From contig MKTV01000032.1 of NCBI GenBank assembly GCA_001898425.1, positions 18,871 through 70,138 of the forward strand: a stretch of DNA of 51,268 nucleotides. The letters run 5' to 3'. The notes below the pieces were generated by a model, which was given only the letters and a program-made list of their open reading frames with translations, was not told the DNA's origin and ran no database searches. The translations under genes were made by a program, and so were the position numbers. The DNA is from Rhodospirillales bacterium 69-11. GTDB taxonomy: Bacteria > Pseudomonadota > Alphaproteobacteria > Acetobacterales > Acetobacteraceae. This document shows, piece by piece, positions 37,039 to 46,100 of this stretch (within the stretch, counting starts at the first letter, position 1; every line of letters begins with the position of its first letter).

Positions 37039-38460
37039 ATGACCGCACCCCAGGGGTCGACGTCCGCCACGCGGGCTCCGGCGCCCGACGAGGCCGCGCG
37101 CGTCCGGCTGGGCGCCCATCCGGCCACTCCGCCCGAGACGCTGCGGGCCCTCGCCGCGGACGGATCCGCCATGGTGCGCGCCACCGTCGCGATGAACCCC
37201 GCAACCCCGCCCGAGGTCGACCACGCGCTCGCCCGTGACGGCGACGAGCGGGTGCGCGTGCTGCTCGCCCGGAAGCTGGGCAGCCTGCTGCCCGCGCTGC
37301 AGGGGGATGCGACGCTGCGGGACCACGCCGTCGGAGCGCTGCTGAAACTCGCCGAGGATGCCGCGCTCCGCGTCCGTGCCGCCCTGGCCGAAGAGCTGAA
37401 GGAGCTGGCTGATGCGCCCCACGCGCTGATCCTGCGGCTGGCGCAGGACGCGGAGGTGATGGTCTCGACGCCGATCCTGCGTTTCTCGCCGCAACTCACC
37501 ACGCAGGATCTCCTCGCGCTGCTGGCGGAGCGCCCCTCCGCGGCGGCCGAAGCGGCGATCGCCGGCCGCGCGGCGATCGCCCCCGAGGTATGCGACGCGA
37601 TCGCCACGCGGGCCGGCGCCGACGCGATCCGCGTGCTGCTGTGCAACCAATCGGCGCAGATCCGTGAGGCGACGCTCGACGGGCTGATCGCCCGCGCGGT
37701 CGATCACGTCCCCTGGCACGCGCCGCTCGTGCAGCGACCGCATCTCCCGCCCCGAGCGGCGCTCGCCCTGTCGGAAATCGTCGCGACGCAGCTCCTGGAG
37801 ACGCTGGCCGCGCGGGCCGACCTGGATGTGACGATGGCGACGGAGCTTCAGGCGCGGCTGGCCCGCCGCCTGGCCCGGCATGGCGCCCCGGGCGACGGTC
37901 CGGGTGGCGGGACGGTAGCCGATCGATCGGGAGACGCGCCGCCCCACGCTGCGGACGGCGATCGCGCGGGCGGGAACGGCGGTGGTCCGGCGGAGGTGCC
38001 GGCCTGCAACCCGGTCCGCCAATCACCGGAGAAGGTCGAGCAGGCGCCGAGCACGGTCGTGTCCGGGTTGCGCGGCGGCACGCCGGCCGCCCAGCAGACG
38101 ACCCGATCGAGCGGGGACTCCCCCGGGCCGGCCGCGGCCCCGGACGGCCTGAGCGAGACGGCGCTGCTGGCCGCCATCCAGCGCGGCGATCGCACTGCGG
38201 TGGCGACGATGCTGGCGACCGCGGCCGCGGTTCCGGCCGCGGTCGTCCATCGCGCGGCGACACTGCGCAGCGGCAAGGCGCTGGTCAGCCTGGCGTGGCG
38301 CGCCGGCTTCTCCGGCCAGGCGGCCATCGGCCTGCAATTGCTGCTGGGCCGGCTCGCCCCTGCGGACGTGTTGCGGCCGCTCAAGGGCGGGGGTTTTCCG
38401 CTCACGCCGGAGGAGATGAGGTGGCAGCTCGACTTCCTCGCCGCCCCGGCGCGCCCCTGA
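37039..38460 (+). CDS. DUF2336 / HEAT-repeat-like protein
   Basis: 473 aa, starting two bases after the GGDEF gene. It matches the alphaproteobacterial DUF2336 family: N-terminal helical repeats with HPATPPETLRALAADGSAMVR and NPATPPEVDHALARDGDERVR, then DHAVGALLKLAEDAALRVRAALAEELKE and TPILRFSPQLTTQDLLALL. Residues 280-370 are a long Gly/Ala/Pro/Asp-rich linker. A C-terminal helical domain (about 370-470) ends GFPLTPEEMRWQLDFL. Function is unknown; DUF2336 proteins recur near two-component and c-di-GMP genes, as here. Confidence 0.82.
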   Translation: MTAPQGSTSATRAPAPDEAARVRLGAHPATPPETLRALAADGSAMVRATVAMNPATPPEVDHALARDGDERVRVLLARKLGSLLPALQGDATLRDHAVGALLKLAEDAALRVRAALAEELKELADAPHALILRLAQDAEVMVSTPILRFSPQLTTQDLLALLAERPSAAAEAAIAGRAAIAPEVCDAIATRAGADAIRVLLCNQSAQIREATLDGLIARAVDHVPWHAPLVQRPHLPPRAALALSEIVATQLLETLAARADLDVTMATELQARLARRLARHGAPGDGPGGGTVADRSGDAPPHAADGDRAGGNGGGPAEVPACNPVRQSPEKVEQAPSTVVSGLRGGTPAAQQTTRSSGDSPGPAAAPDGLSETALLAAIQRGDRTAVATMLATAAAVPAAVVHRAATLRSGKALVSLAWRAGFSGQAAIGLQLLLGRLAPADVLRPLKGGGFPLTPEEMRWQLDFLAAPARP

Positions 38461-38645
38461 CGCTCCTTCCCCGGCCCGCTGGAACACGGGGCAGCCGCCG
38501 GTGGGAGCCATACGAAACCTGACGCCGGACAGGGTGCCCAGCGCAGTTGGCTGCGGCGGGTGGCGGGGGCATCTCGCCGCGAGCGGGTCTGGCCAGCCCG
38601 GAACGGGATTGAACCGCGCCGCCGCTCCGGTTACGCGCAGGCGCC

Positions 38646-39503
38646 ATGCCCTCCGTCGTCCATGTCGTCGGCGCCTCCGGCCGCTCCGGCGCCGCCCTCT
38701 GCCGCGCTCTGCTCGCCGCCGGGATCACCCCCGTGCCGGTGGTCCGCAACCCCGCCCGTTGGGCGGCGACCGGTCTCGATCCGGCGCCCCGGCTCGCCGA
38801 TCTCGGCGACCCCACGGCCCTGCGCGCCGCGCTTGCCGAGGCGATCGCGGTCGTCTCCACCGCGCATGCCCGCCACGCCCCCGCCGTGATCGCCGCCGCG
38901 CCGCCTTCCGCACGCCTCGTGTTCCTGGGCAGCACCCGCAAGTTCACCCGCTGGCCGGACGCGCACGGCACCGGTGTCCTGGCCGGGGAGGCCGCATTCC
39001 GCGCCTCCGGCCGCGACGGCGTGATGCTGCATCCGACGATGATCTATGGCGCGCAAGGCGAGGACAACGTGCAGCGCCTGGCCGCGCTGCTGCGGCGGCT
39101 TCCGGTGCTGCCGCTTCCCCAGGGCGGCGCCGCGCTGGTGCAGCCGATCCACCAGTCGGACGTCACGCGCTGCATCCTCGCCGCGCTCGATCGACCCTGG
39201 GACGGACCGCAGGTGCTGACGATCGCCGGTCCCCGCGCCCTGCCCTACGCCGCCTTCGTCCGAGCGGTCGCCGAAGCGGCCGGCGTGCGCATGCCCCGGA
39301 TCGTGCCGATGCCGGTCATGCCGCTCCTCGCCCTCGCGCCGCTCACCCGGCTGGTGCCGCTCTTCCCGACGATCCGCGCGACCGAGATCCGGCGCCTGCT
39401 GGAGGACAAGGCGTTCGACATCGGCCCGATGCGCGCGGAACTCGAGATCCAGCCGATCCCCTTGCCAGAGGGACTTGCGCGTACCTTCGCCCGCCCGCAG
39501 TAA
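38646..39503 (+). CDS. NAD(P)-binding atypical SDR (NmrA/complex-I-subunit-like)
   Basis: 285 aa. N-terminal Rossmann motif VVHVVGASGRSGAALCRALL (GxxGxxG). Further family features: RLVFLGSTRKFTRW, GVMLHPTMIYGAQGEDNVQRL and LPLPQGGAALVQPIHQSDV, which match the extended/atypical SDR group that includes NDUFA9-like proteins and sugar-nucleotide epimerase relatives. A Tyr is present in MIYG but no YxxxK. A C-terminal segment MPVMPLLALAPLTRLVPLF is hydrophobic. The role is unknown. The gene ends 26 bp before the M20 gene. Confidence 0.78.
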   Translation: MPSVVHVVGASGRSGAALCRALLAAGITPVPVVRNPARWAATGLDPAPRLADLGDPTALRAALAEAIAVVSTAHARHAPAVIAAAPPSARLVFLGSTRKFTRWPDAHGTGVLAGEAAFRASGRDGVMLHPTMIYGAQGEDNVQRLAALLRRLPVLPLPQGGAALVQPIHQSDVTRCILAALDRPWDGPQVLTIAGPRALPYAAFVRAVAEAAGVRMPRIVPMPVMPLLALAPLTRLVPLFPTIRATEIRRLLEDKAFDIGPMRAELEIQPIPLPEGLARTFARPQ

Positions 39504-39529
39504 TCCTGCTCCGCCGCAGGAGGTGCCCC

Positions 39530-40705
39530 ATGCCGATCATCAACCGCATCGCCGCCTTCCACGCCGACATGACGGAGTGGCGCCACGACCTGCACGCGCA
39601 TCCCGAACTCGCGCTGCAGGAGACGCGCACCAGCGCCGTCGTGCAGCAGAAGCTGAAGGAGTTCGGCGTCGACGAGGTGATCACGGGCCTGGCGCACACC
39701 GGCGTGGTCGGCGTGATCCGCGGGCGCGGCGGCTCCGGTCGCGCGATCGGGCTGCGCGCCGACATGGACGCGTTGCCGATCCACGAGGAGACGGGCGTTC
39801 CCTACGCGTCGCAGACTGCCGGCGTGATGCATGCCTGCGGCCATGACGGGCACACCACCATGCTGCTCGGCGCCGCCAGGTACCTGGCCGAGACGCGCAA
39901 CTTCGACGGCACCGTCTACGTGATCTTCCAACCGGCGGAGGAGAACCTGGGCGGCGGCGACCTCATGGTAAAGGAAGGGCTGTTCGAGCGCTGCCCGATG
40001 GACATGGTGTTCGGGATGCACAACTGGCCGCAGCTCCCGGCCGGCACGTTCGCCTGGCGCCATGGCCCGATCATGGCCGCGGTCGCGAATATCGAGATCA
40101 CGGTGACCGGCAAGGGCACGCACGGCGCGCAACCGCATTACGGGATCGACCCGATCGTTGTGGCCGCGCAGATCGTCTCCGCGTTGCAGACGATCGTCGC
40201 CCGCACGGTCGAGCCGGTGGAGGGCGGGGTCGTCACCATCGGCCACATCAACGGCGGCCACACCTACAACGTGATCCCCGAGACGGTGCACATGAAGGGC
40301 ACCGCCCGCTGGTTCCGCCCCGAGGTCGGCGACCAGCTCGAGGCGGGCGTGCGCCGGCTCGCCACCGGCATCGCCGAAAGCTTCGGCGCCAAGGCCGAGG
40401 TGGTGTTCGACCGCGCGTATCCGGCGACGGTGAACGACCCGGACGCGACGGACCTCACGATCAAGGCGGCCACCACGGTCGCCGGCAATGAGCGCGTGCG
40501 GCACATGTCGAAGCCGACGATGGGCGGGGAGGATTTCTCGTTCATGCTGAACGCCAAGCAGGGCAGCTACATCATGCTGGGCGCCGGCCGCGGCAAGGAC
40601 GACGCGATGGTCCATCACCCCGCCTACGACTTCAACGACGAGATCCTGCCGGTGGGCGCGTCGTACTGGGCGAGCCTGGCGGAGCAGTTGTTGCCGATGA
40701 AATGA
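39530..40705 (+). CDS. M20 family amidohydrolase (hippurate hydrolase/aminoacylase type)
   Basis: 391 aa with GCAGGAGG nine bases before the ATG. Di-metal M20D: RHDLHAHPELALQETRTS, ADMDALPIHEETG, HACGHDGHTTMLLGAA (metal Cys/His), FQPAEENLGGGDLM (catalytic Glu), TGKGTHGAQPHYGIDPI, and the late METAL His in PTMGGEDFSFM. It cleaves N-acyl amino acids or hippurate-type substrates. The exact substrate is not decided by sequence. Cytoplasmic. Confidence 0.92.
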   Translation: MPIINRIAAFHADMTEWRHDLHAHPELALQETRTSAVVQQKLKEFGVDEVITGLAHTGVVGVIRGRGGSGRAIGLRADMDALPIHEETGVPYASQTAGVMHACGHDGHTTMLLGAARYLAETRNFDGTVYVIFQPAEENLGGGDLMVKEGLFERCPMDMVFGMHNWPQLPAGTFAWRHGPIMAAVANIEITVTGKGTHGAQPHYGIDPIVVAAQIVSALQTIVARTVEPVEGGVVTIGHINGGHTYNVIPETVHMKGTARWFRPEVGDQLEAGVRRLATGIAESFGAKAEVVFDRAYPATVNDPDATDLTIKAATTVAGNERVRHMSKPTMGGEDFSFMLNAKQGSYIMLGAGRGKDDAMVHHPAYDFNDEILPVGASYWASLAEQLLPMK

Positions 40706-40980
40706 GCGCGGCGCGCAGCCGGGAGCTGGGGTCTTGCATGTGTCTCCGGCCCCTGCGGCGCGCATGCACGTCGCTCCGTCGTCGTGGCCGGGGTTGAGCC
40801 GAACCTCCCGACCGGCGCCGTGCCGTGATGGATGGCCGGGACGAGCCCGGCCAGGACGGGGGGCGCACGCTGGCCACCGCCACCGGCTCAGGCAGCAGCG
40901 CGCGGAAGCTGCCGCAGGTCAGGCAGCGGTGCGCGAAAACTGCCGCGCGTCAGGCCGCGGTGGGCGGACTCACCTCCGAC
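40706..40980. repeat. Convergent intergenic region with diverged GGCCGGG palindromes
   Basis: Between the M20 gene and the leftward FAD oxidase gene. GATGGCCGGGACGAGCCCGG at 40829-40848 continues CCAGGACGG and is a self-complementary relative of the repeats near 6.9 and 20.3 kb; GTGGCCGGGGTTGAGCCG at 40784-40801 is a half copy. TCAGGCAGC/GTCAGGCAGC and GCGCGAAAACTGCC-like short repeats follow at about 40888-40960. No gene seen. Confidence 0.55.
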
Positions 40981-42405
40981 TCAGGCGGCCGCGAGCGGGA
41001 AGACCTTGGAGGGGTTCAGCAGCCAGTCCGGATCGAAGGCGGACTTGATCCGGCGCTGCTGCTCCAGCTCATGCGCTGCGAACTGGACCGGCATCAAATC
41101 GCGCTTCTCCACGCCGACGCCGTGCTCGCCGGTGAGGCAGCCGCCCACCTCCACGCACAGTCGCAGGATGTCGGCGCCGAACTGCTCCGCCTTGTGGAAG
41201 CTCGCGGGATCGTTGGCGTCGAACATGATCAACGGATGCAGGTTGCCGTCGCCGGCATGGAAGATGTTGGCGACCTTCAGCGCGTAGGCGTCCGACATCT
41301 CCTGGATGCGCCGCAGCACCTCGGGCAGGCGGCTGGTCGGGATCGTGCCGTCCATGCACAGATAGTCGGGGCTGATCCGCCCGATGGCGCCGAACGCGCC
41401 TTTCCGGCCCTTCCAGATCGCGAGCGATTCCTCGGCTGATTGCGACACCTTCAGGCTGATCGGGTCGAAGCGGTTGCAGATCTCGCTGATGCGGCCCAGC
41501 AGGTCGTCCTGTTCGGCGGCTGAGCCCTCCACCTCGATGATCAGCATCGCCTCGGCGTCCAGCGGGTAGCCCGCATGGGCGAATGCCTCGCAGGCATGGA
41601 TGGCCGGGCGGTCCATGAATTCGAGCGCGACGGGGATGATGCCCGAGGCGATGATCGCATCGACGCAGGCGCCCGCGATCTCATTGCTGCGGAAGGCGGC
41701 CAGCATGGCGCGCGCGCCCTCCGGGCCGTGCAGGATGCGCACGGTCACCTCGGTCACGACGACGAGCTGCCCTTCGGAGCCGGTGAGCAGGCCCAGCCAG
41801 TCGTAGCCGGCGGCATCGAGATGCGCGCCGCCGATCTCCAGGATGTCGCCTTCGATGGTGACGACCTTCAGCCCGAGGAGATTGTTCGCGGTGACGCCGT
41901 ATTTCAGGCAGTGCGCGCCGCCCGAGTTCATGTTGACGTTGCCACCGATCATGCAGGCGAGTTGGCTGGACGGGTCGGGCGCGTAGAAGAAACCCTGCGC
42001 CGCGACCGCGTTGGTGATGCCGATGTTGGTCACGCCCGCCTGCACCGTGGCGCAGCGATCGGCATAGTCGATGTCCAGGATCTGGTTCATCCGCATCAGG
42101 CCGAGGACGACGGCGTCCGCGAGCGGCAGTGCGCCGCCCGACAGCGAAGTGCCGGCGCCGCGAGGCACCACGCGCACCCCGTTCTGATGGCAGAAGCGCA
42201 GGATCGCCGCCACCTCCTCGGTCGTCCGCGGCAGGGTTACCGCGAGCGGCGGCTGGCGATAGGCGGACAGCCCGTCCGTTTCGTACGGCTTGAGACGGAT
42301 GGGCTCCGCGATCAGCGCGTCCTCGGGCAGGAGCGTACGCAGCCCCGCGACAATCTGGTCGCGGCGGGCGAGGATCTCGGGCTTCGGGTCCGGCTGTCGG
42401 ATCAT
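40981..42405 (-). CDS. FAD-binding (VAO-type) 2-hydroxyacid oxidase/dehydrogenase, GlcD-like
   Basis: 474 aa from ATG 42405, with CGGAGG upstream. FAD_binding_4 domain at about 40-215: VVPRGAGTSLSGGALPL, GFFYAPDPSSQLACMIGGNVNMNSGG, LTGSEGQLVVVTEVTV. FAD-oxidase C-terminal domain ends with FHAGDGNLHPLIMFD and GGCLTGEHGVGVEKRDLMP, whose HAGDGN and GEHG motifs hold the active-site His and metal ligands. It oxidises a D-2-hydroxyacid such as glycolate or D-lactate. No GlcE or GlcF gene is adjacent, so it may be a stand-alone dehydrogenase rather than the glycolate-oxidase subunit. Confidence 0.9.
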   Translation of the reverse strand: MIRQPDPKPEILARRDQIVAGLRTLLPEDALIAEPIRLKPYETDGLSAYRQPPLAVTLPRTTEEVAAILRFCHQNGVRVVPRGAGTSLSGGALPLADAVVLGLMRMNQILDIDYADRCATVQAGVTNIGITNAVAAQGFFYAPDPSSQLACMIGGNVNMNSGGAHCLKYGVTANNLLGLKVVTIEGDILEIGGAHLDAAGYDWLGLLTGSEGQLVVVTEVTVRILHGPEGARAMLAAFRSNEIAGACVDAIIASGIIPVALEFMDRPAIHACEAFAHAGYPLDAEAMLIIEVEGSAAEQDDLLGRISEICNRFDPISLKVSQSAEESLAIWKGRKGAFGAIGRISPDYLCMDGTIPTSRLPEVLRRIQEMSDAYALKVANIFHAGDGNLHPLIMFDANDPASFHKAEQFGADILRLCVEVGGCLTGEHGVGVEKRDLMPVQFAAHELEQQRRIKSAFDPDWLLNPSKVFPLAAA

Positions 42406-42467
42406 GGGGGCCTCCGTGAGGCTGGAAGATGGCCCCGAGGGCGGAGGCGGGCAAGCGGAGCCACCGC

Positions 42468-42513
42468 GTCTTGCACGCCCGCCTCGAGGCGTCTTGCACG
42501 CCCGCCTCGAGGC
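42468..42513 (+). repeat. Exact 23-bp direct duplication
   Basis: GTCTTGCACGCCCGCCTCGA+GGC occurs at 42468-42490 and again at 42491-42513 without a mismatch, in the gap between the FAD oxidase start and the persulfide dioxygenase end. The two genes lie on the same strand; the repeat lies 5' of the oxidase gene and may be a recent slippage event. An inner GCCTCGAGGC palindrome is repeated as well. Confidence 0.85.
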
Positions 42514-42557
42514 CAAGCGTCCCGCCTGCCGTGCCGGCCAGCCGGGAACAGGCCGTA

Positions 42558-43583
42558 TCAGTGCAGCGCGGCGCCGCTGCGCTGGAGCGCCGCAAGTCCC
42601 CCATGCAGGTGGAACGCGGCACCCAGGCCCGCCTCCCGCGCGGCCTGCACCGCCATCGCGGAGCGCTCCCCGAAGGCGCAGACGAAGACCAGCCGCTTGC
42701 CGGTCGCCGCCGCCAGCTCATGCAGCATCCCGCCAGGGGCCAGCGCCTCGGGCAGCGCGCCGTAGGGGGCATGCACCGCGCGCGGGACACAGCCCGACTT
42801 GTCGCGCTCGCAGCGCTCCCGCAGGTCGACCAGCACAGCATCCGACAGGGCCGCGAGCTGGTCCGGCATGACCGCCCACCCGCGGGCCGCGACCTGCGCC
42901 TGGTCCAGCCCCTGGCGCATGTTCGCCGGAACCGCCACGTCCATCATCTTCGGGTTGGCGAGGTTCAGCCCGTTCATCAGCGCCACATATTCGTCCACCG
43001 ACCCGACCTGCAGGCGCGGGTTGCAGCGCCGCTCCTCGCCGATCGTGCTGACCGTCTCGCCCTTGTAGTCGTGCGCGGGATAGACGAGCGTCTCCTCCGG
43101 CAGGCGCAGCAGGCGCCCGAACAGCGATTCATATTGCGCGCGCGGATCGCCGTTCTGGAAATCCGTACGCCCCGTGCCGCGGATCAGCAGCGTGTCGCCG
43201 GTGAACACGCGATCCTGCATACGGAAACAGTAGGAATCATCGGTGTGGCCCGGCGTGTACAGCGCCTCGAGTTCCAGCCCCTCGATCGCGAGCCGGTCTC
43301 CATCGGCCACCCGCATCGAGACGACGTCCACGCTCGACTGCTCGCCCATCACGGTCACGCAGCGCGTCTGGTCGCGCAGCGCGCCGAGACCGGTGACGTG
43401 ATCGGCGTGGATATGGGTGTCGACGGCCTTCACCAGCCGCAGATCCAGGTCGCGGATCAGGCGCAGATACTGGTCCACACGCTCGAGCACCGGGTCGATG
43501 ATCAACGCCTCACCGCCACGGCGGCTCGCGAGAACATAGGTATAGGTGCCCGAGATCGCGTCGAACAACTGGCGGAAGATCAT
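42558..43583 (-). CDS. Persulfide dioxygenase-rhodanese fusion (MBL fold plus sulfurtransferase)
   Basis: 341 aa. Residues 1-235 are an ETHE1-type metallo-beta-lactamase: GTYTYVLASR, metal motif THIHADHVTG (His57, His59, Asp61, His62), YTPGHTDDSYCFRM, FTGDTLLIRGTGRTDF with the ligand Asp, and VYPAHDYKG. Residues 245-341 are a rhodanese domain with the active Cys302 in FVCAFGERSAMA (CxxGxR). Such fusions oxidise glutathione persulfide to sulfite and move sulfur on within one protein. Divergent from the LLM gene with a 200-bp gap; no sulfide:quinone reductase is adjacent. Confidence 0.9.
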   Translation of the reverse strand: MIFRQLFDAISGTYTYVLASRRGGEALIIDPVLERVDQYLRLIRDLDLRLVKAVDTHIHADHVTGLGALRDQTRCVTVMGEQSSVDVVSMRVADGDRLAIEGLELEALYTPGHTDDSYCFRMQDRVFTGDTLLIRGTGRTDFQNGDPRAQYESLFGRLLRLPEETLVYPAHDYKGETVSTIGEERRCNPRLQVGSVDEYVALMNGLNLANPKMMDVAVPANMRQGLDQAQVAARGWAVMPDQLAALSDAVLVDLRERCERDKSGCVPRAVHAPYGALPEALAPGGMLHELAAATGKRLVFVCAFGERSAMAVQAAREAGLGAAFHLHGGLAALQRSGAALH

Positions 43584-43783
43584 GTTTGTCTCCGGATGAT
43601 GTTCGGCGGAACAGACTATGCTCCAATTCCGGGAGTTTTCGCCAGTATTTTTGCCCGGCGGTCTCACCCCTTGCCCGCCTCCGACCTCGCGGCCCTGCCT
43701 GCGGCGGGGTCCGGTCCTGCTGGCGTTGTCCGGTTCGGACGCGGCGTCTACCGTCGCGGCAACGATCGGAGGAACATGCCGCC

Positions 43784-44692
43784 ATGCCCACGCCGCTGCC
43801 CGCCCTCAGCCTCATCGCCGTCCCCGGCCGCCGCCGGCGCACCATCGAGATCGCCCAGGAGATCGAGCGGCGCGGTTTCGCCGGCATCTACTCCCCGTCG
43901 ATGTTCGGCAACATGTCGCTGTGCGAGGCACTGGCCTGGAACACGACGGACATGCCCTTCGGCACCGCGATCGCGCCGATCTACCAGCGCACGGTCTCCG
44001 ACTTCGCGCAGAGCGCCGCCGTCATGCACGAGATCTCGGGCGGGCGGTTCCGCCTCGGCATCGGCATCGCGCACGGCCCGTCGCATGTGCGCATGGGGGT
44101 CACCCCCGGCAAGCCGCTGGGAGACATACGCGGCTTCGTCGAGCGCTTCCGCGCGCAGGACGGGCTGGGTCCGCTGCCGCCCATCATCATCGCCGCGCTC
44201 CGGCGGAAGATGGTGGCGCTCGCGGGCGAAATCGCCGAAGGCGTGGTCTTCGCCAATGCCTGCCGGTCACACATGGCCGCCTCGCTCGGCGCCCTGCCGC
44301 CCGCCAAGCGGGACGACCCGGACTTCTTCATCGGCAACATGATCCCGACCTGCATCAGCGACGACGTCGAGGCCGCCAAGGCGGTGAACCGGCGCACCCT
44401 GACCAGCTACGGGTTCCTCCCCAACTATCGCAACTACTGGAAGGAAGCGGGCTACGTGGAGGAGATGGAGGCGATCGAGCGCGCGATCGCCGAAGGGCGC
44501 AACGAGGACGTGCCGAAATGCTTCTCCGACCGGTGGCTGGCGGACAACACGCTGTTCGGGCCCGCCGCCAAGGTGCGGGAGGGCGTGGAGGCGTGGCGCG
44601 ACGCGGGCATCCGCACGCCGATCGTGGTGCCGTCCTCGGCCGCCGGAAACCAGCTCAAGGCACTCGAGGAGGTGTTCGCCGCCTTCTCCTGA
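43784..44692 (+). CDS. LLM-class flavin-dependent oxidoreductase
   Basis: 302 aa from ATG 43784; GGAGG lies 11 nt upstream, and a nearer ATG at 43776 is out of frame. Luciferase-like monooxygenase TIM barrel: TIEIAQEIERRGFAGIYSPS, GTAIAPIYQRTVSDFAQSAA, LGIGIAHGPSHVRMG, IIIAALRRKMVALAGEIAEGVVF and NACRSHM are typical of the F420/FMN LLM group. Its cofactor and substrate cannot be told from sequence. Convergent with argD. Confidence 0.87.
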   Translation: MPTPLPALSLIAVPGRRRRTIEIAQEIERRGFAGIYSPSMFGNMSLCEALAWNTTDMPFGTAIAPIYQRTVSDFAQSAAVMHEISGGRFRLGIGIAHGPSHVRMGVTPGKPLGDIRGFVERFRAQDGLGPLPPIIIAALRRKMVALAGEIAEGVVFANACRSHMAASLGALPPAKRDDPDFFIGNMIPTCISDDVEAAKAVNRRTLTSYGFLPNYRNYWKEAGYVEEMEAIERAIAEGRNEDVPKCFSDRWLADNTLFGPAAKVREGVEAWRDAGIRTPIVVPSSAAGNQLKALEEVFAAFS

Positions 44693-44726
44693 GGGATGCA
44701 CGGGCAGGTGCCCGCCCCTGCCGCCC

Positions 44727-44755
44727 GCGCGGGCGAGATCGGATCCCGCCCGCGC
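44727..44755. terminator. 9-bp perfect hairpin between LLM gene and argD
   Basis: GCGCGGGCG, an 11-nt loop, CGCCCGCGC, in the 69-bp gap between two convergent genes. No U-tract; probably marks the end of both transcripts. Confidence 0.5.
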
Positions 44756-44761
44756 CTTCGG

Positions 44762-45985
44762 CTACCCCGCGGTCACCTCGCCCAGCACGGCGTCGAGGAC
44801 TTCGATCATCTCCTCCACCTCCGCCGTCCCGATCGTCAGGGCCGGCATGAAGCGCAGGCTGTCGGGCCGCGGCGCATTCAGCAGCAGCCCGCGCGCGAGC
44901 GCGAGTTCCACGACGGCCGGACCGACCGGCCGCTCGAGGTCGAGCGCCAGCAGCAATCCCTGGCCCCGCACCCCGCCGCAGCCGTGCTTCGCCGAGAGCG
45001 CGGTGAGCCGATCCGCGAGATACGCGCCCATCTGCGCGACCCGTTCCAGGAACCCCGGCGCCGCGATCGTCTCCATCACCGCGCATCCCGCCGCGGCGGC
45101 GAGCGGATTGCCGCCGAACGTGCTGCCCTGGTCGCCATGCGCGAACACCGCCGCCGCTTCGGTCGCGACCAGAGCCGCGAGGGGGACGCCGCCGCCGACG
45201 CCCTTGCCCAGGGTCATGATATCCGGGCGGATTCCGGCGTGCTCGAAGGCGAAGAACCGGCCGGTGCGGCCGATCCCCGTCTGGATCTCATCCAGGATCA
45301 GCAACAGCCCGTGCTGCTCGGTCAGCGCGCGCAGGCCGCGCAGGAACGGGACGGTCGCCGGGAACACGCCCGCCTCTCCCTGGATCGGCTCCAGCATGAC
45401 GGCGACCGTACGCGGGCCGATCGCGGCCTCCACCGCGGCAAGGTCGTTCAGCGGCACCTTCCTGAAGCCCGAGACCTTGGGCTCGAACAGGCTCTCCCAG
45501 GCCGGCTTGCCGGAGGCCGACATGGTGGCCAGCGTCCGGCCGTGGAAGCCGTGGTCCATGGTGATGATCTCGAACGCGCCGTCCCGATGCAGCGCGCCCC
45601 ACTTGCGGGCGAGCTTGATGGCGCCCTCGTTCGCCTCGGCGCCGCTGTTGCACAGGAAGACGCGGTCCATCCCGCTCTGCTGCGCGATCAACGTGCAGAG
45701 CCGCACCATCTGGTCGTTGTAGAAGGCCGGGCTGGGACTGAGCAGGGTGGCGGCCTGGCGCGTCAGCGCGGACACCAGCGCGGGATGCGAGTGACCGAGG
45801 CAGTTCACCGCCCAGCCCTGGATGAAGTCGAGATAGCGCCGGCCGGCGGTATCGGCGAGCCAGGAGCCCTCGCCCGACGCGAAGACGATGGGCGGACGGG
45901 CCGTCACCTCCATCACGGCGAGCGTATCGGGCACGGCCCCGGCTGGGGGTGGGGCGACGGTTTCCGGGGAAACGAGATCGTTCAT
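44762..45985 (-). CDS. argD: Acetylornithine aminotransferase (ArgD, class III)
   Basis: 407 aa from ATG 45985. PLP enzyme converting N-acetylglutamate semialdehyde to acetylornithine in arginine synthesis. [82 protein letters not shown], and the Schiff-base Lys261 in [14 protein letters not shown] then [12 protein letters not shown] match ArgD. A class III aminotransferase of GABA or succinylornithine type is possible but less likely. No other arg gene is near. Upstream lie an arginine-rich leader frame and a terminator at 46028-46184, so expression probably follows arginine-tRNA charging. Confidence 0.88.
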   Translation of the reverse strand: MNDLVSPETVAPPPAGAVPDTLAVMEVTARPPIVFASGEGSWLADTAGRRYLDFIQGWAVNCLGHSHPALVSALTRQAATLLSPSPAFYNDQMVRLCTLIAQQSGMDRVFLCNSGAEANEGAIKLARKWGALHRDGAFEIITMDHGFHGRTLATMSASGKPAWESLFEPKVSGFRKVPLNDLAAVEAAIGPRTVAVMLEPIQGEAGVFPATVPFLRGLRALTEQHGLLLILDEIQTGIGRTGRFFAFEHAGIRPDIMTLGKGVGGGVPLAALVATEAAAVFAHGDQGSTFGGNPLAAAAGCAVMETIAAPGFLERVAQMGAYLADRLTALSAKHGCGGVRGQGLLLALDLERPVGPAVVELALARGLLLNAPRPDSLRFMPALTIGTAEVEEMIEVLDAVLGEVTAG

Positions 45986-46027
45986 GGGTGGGATCCTCTG
46001 CTCTGGAAGACACGGCAGAGGTCCCGG

Positions 46028-46071
46028 AAAAAACACCAAGGCCCCCGCCGTTGCCGACGGGGGCCTTGGTG
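46028..46071 (-). terminator. Intrinsic terminator (attenuator) in front of argD
   Basis: On the minus strand CACCAAGGCCCCCG, a 10-nt loop, CGGGGGCCTTGGTG, then TTTTTT: a 14-bp stem with a six-U tail, the strongest intrinsic terminator in the window. It lies between a small arginine-rich frame and argD, 43 nt before the argD ATG, so it must be read through for argD to be made. Its 5' arm can pair instead with 46129-46137. Confidence 0.9.
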
Positions 46072-46100
46072 CTCGATCCGTGTTGCCGGCGCTTCGGTCG

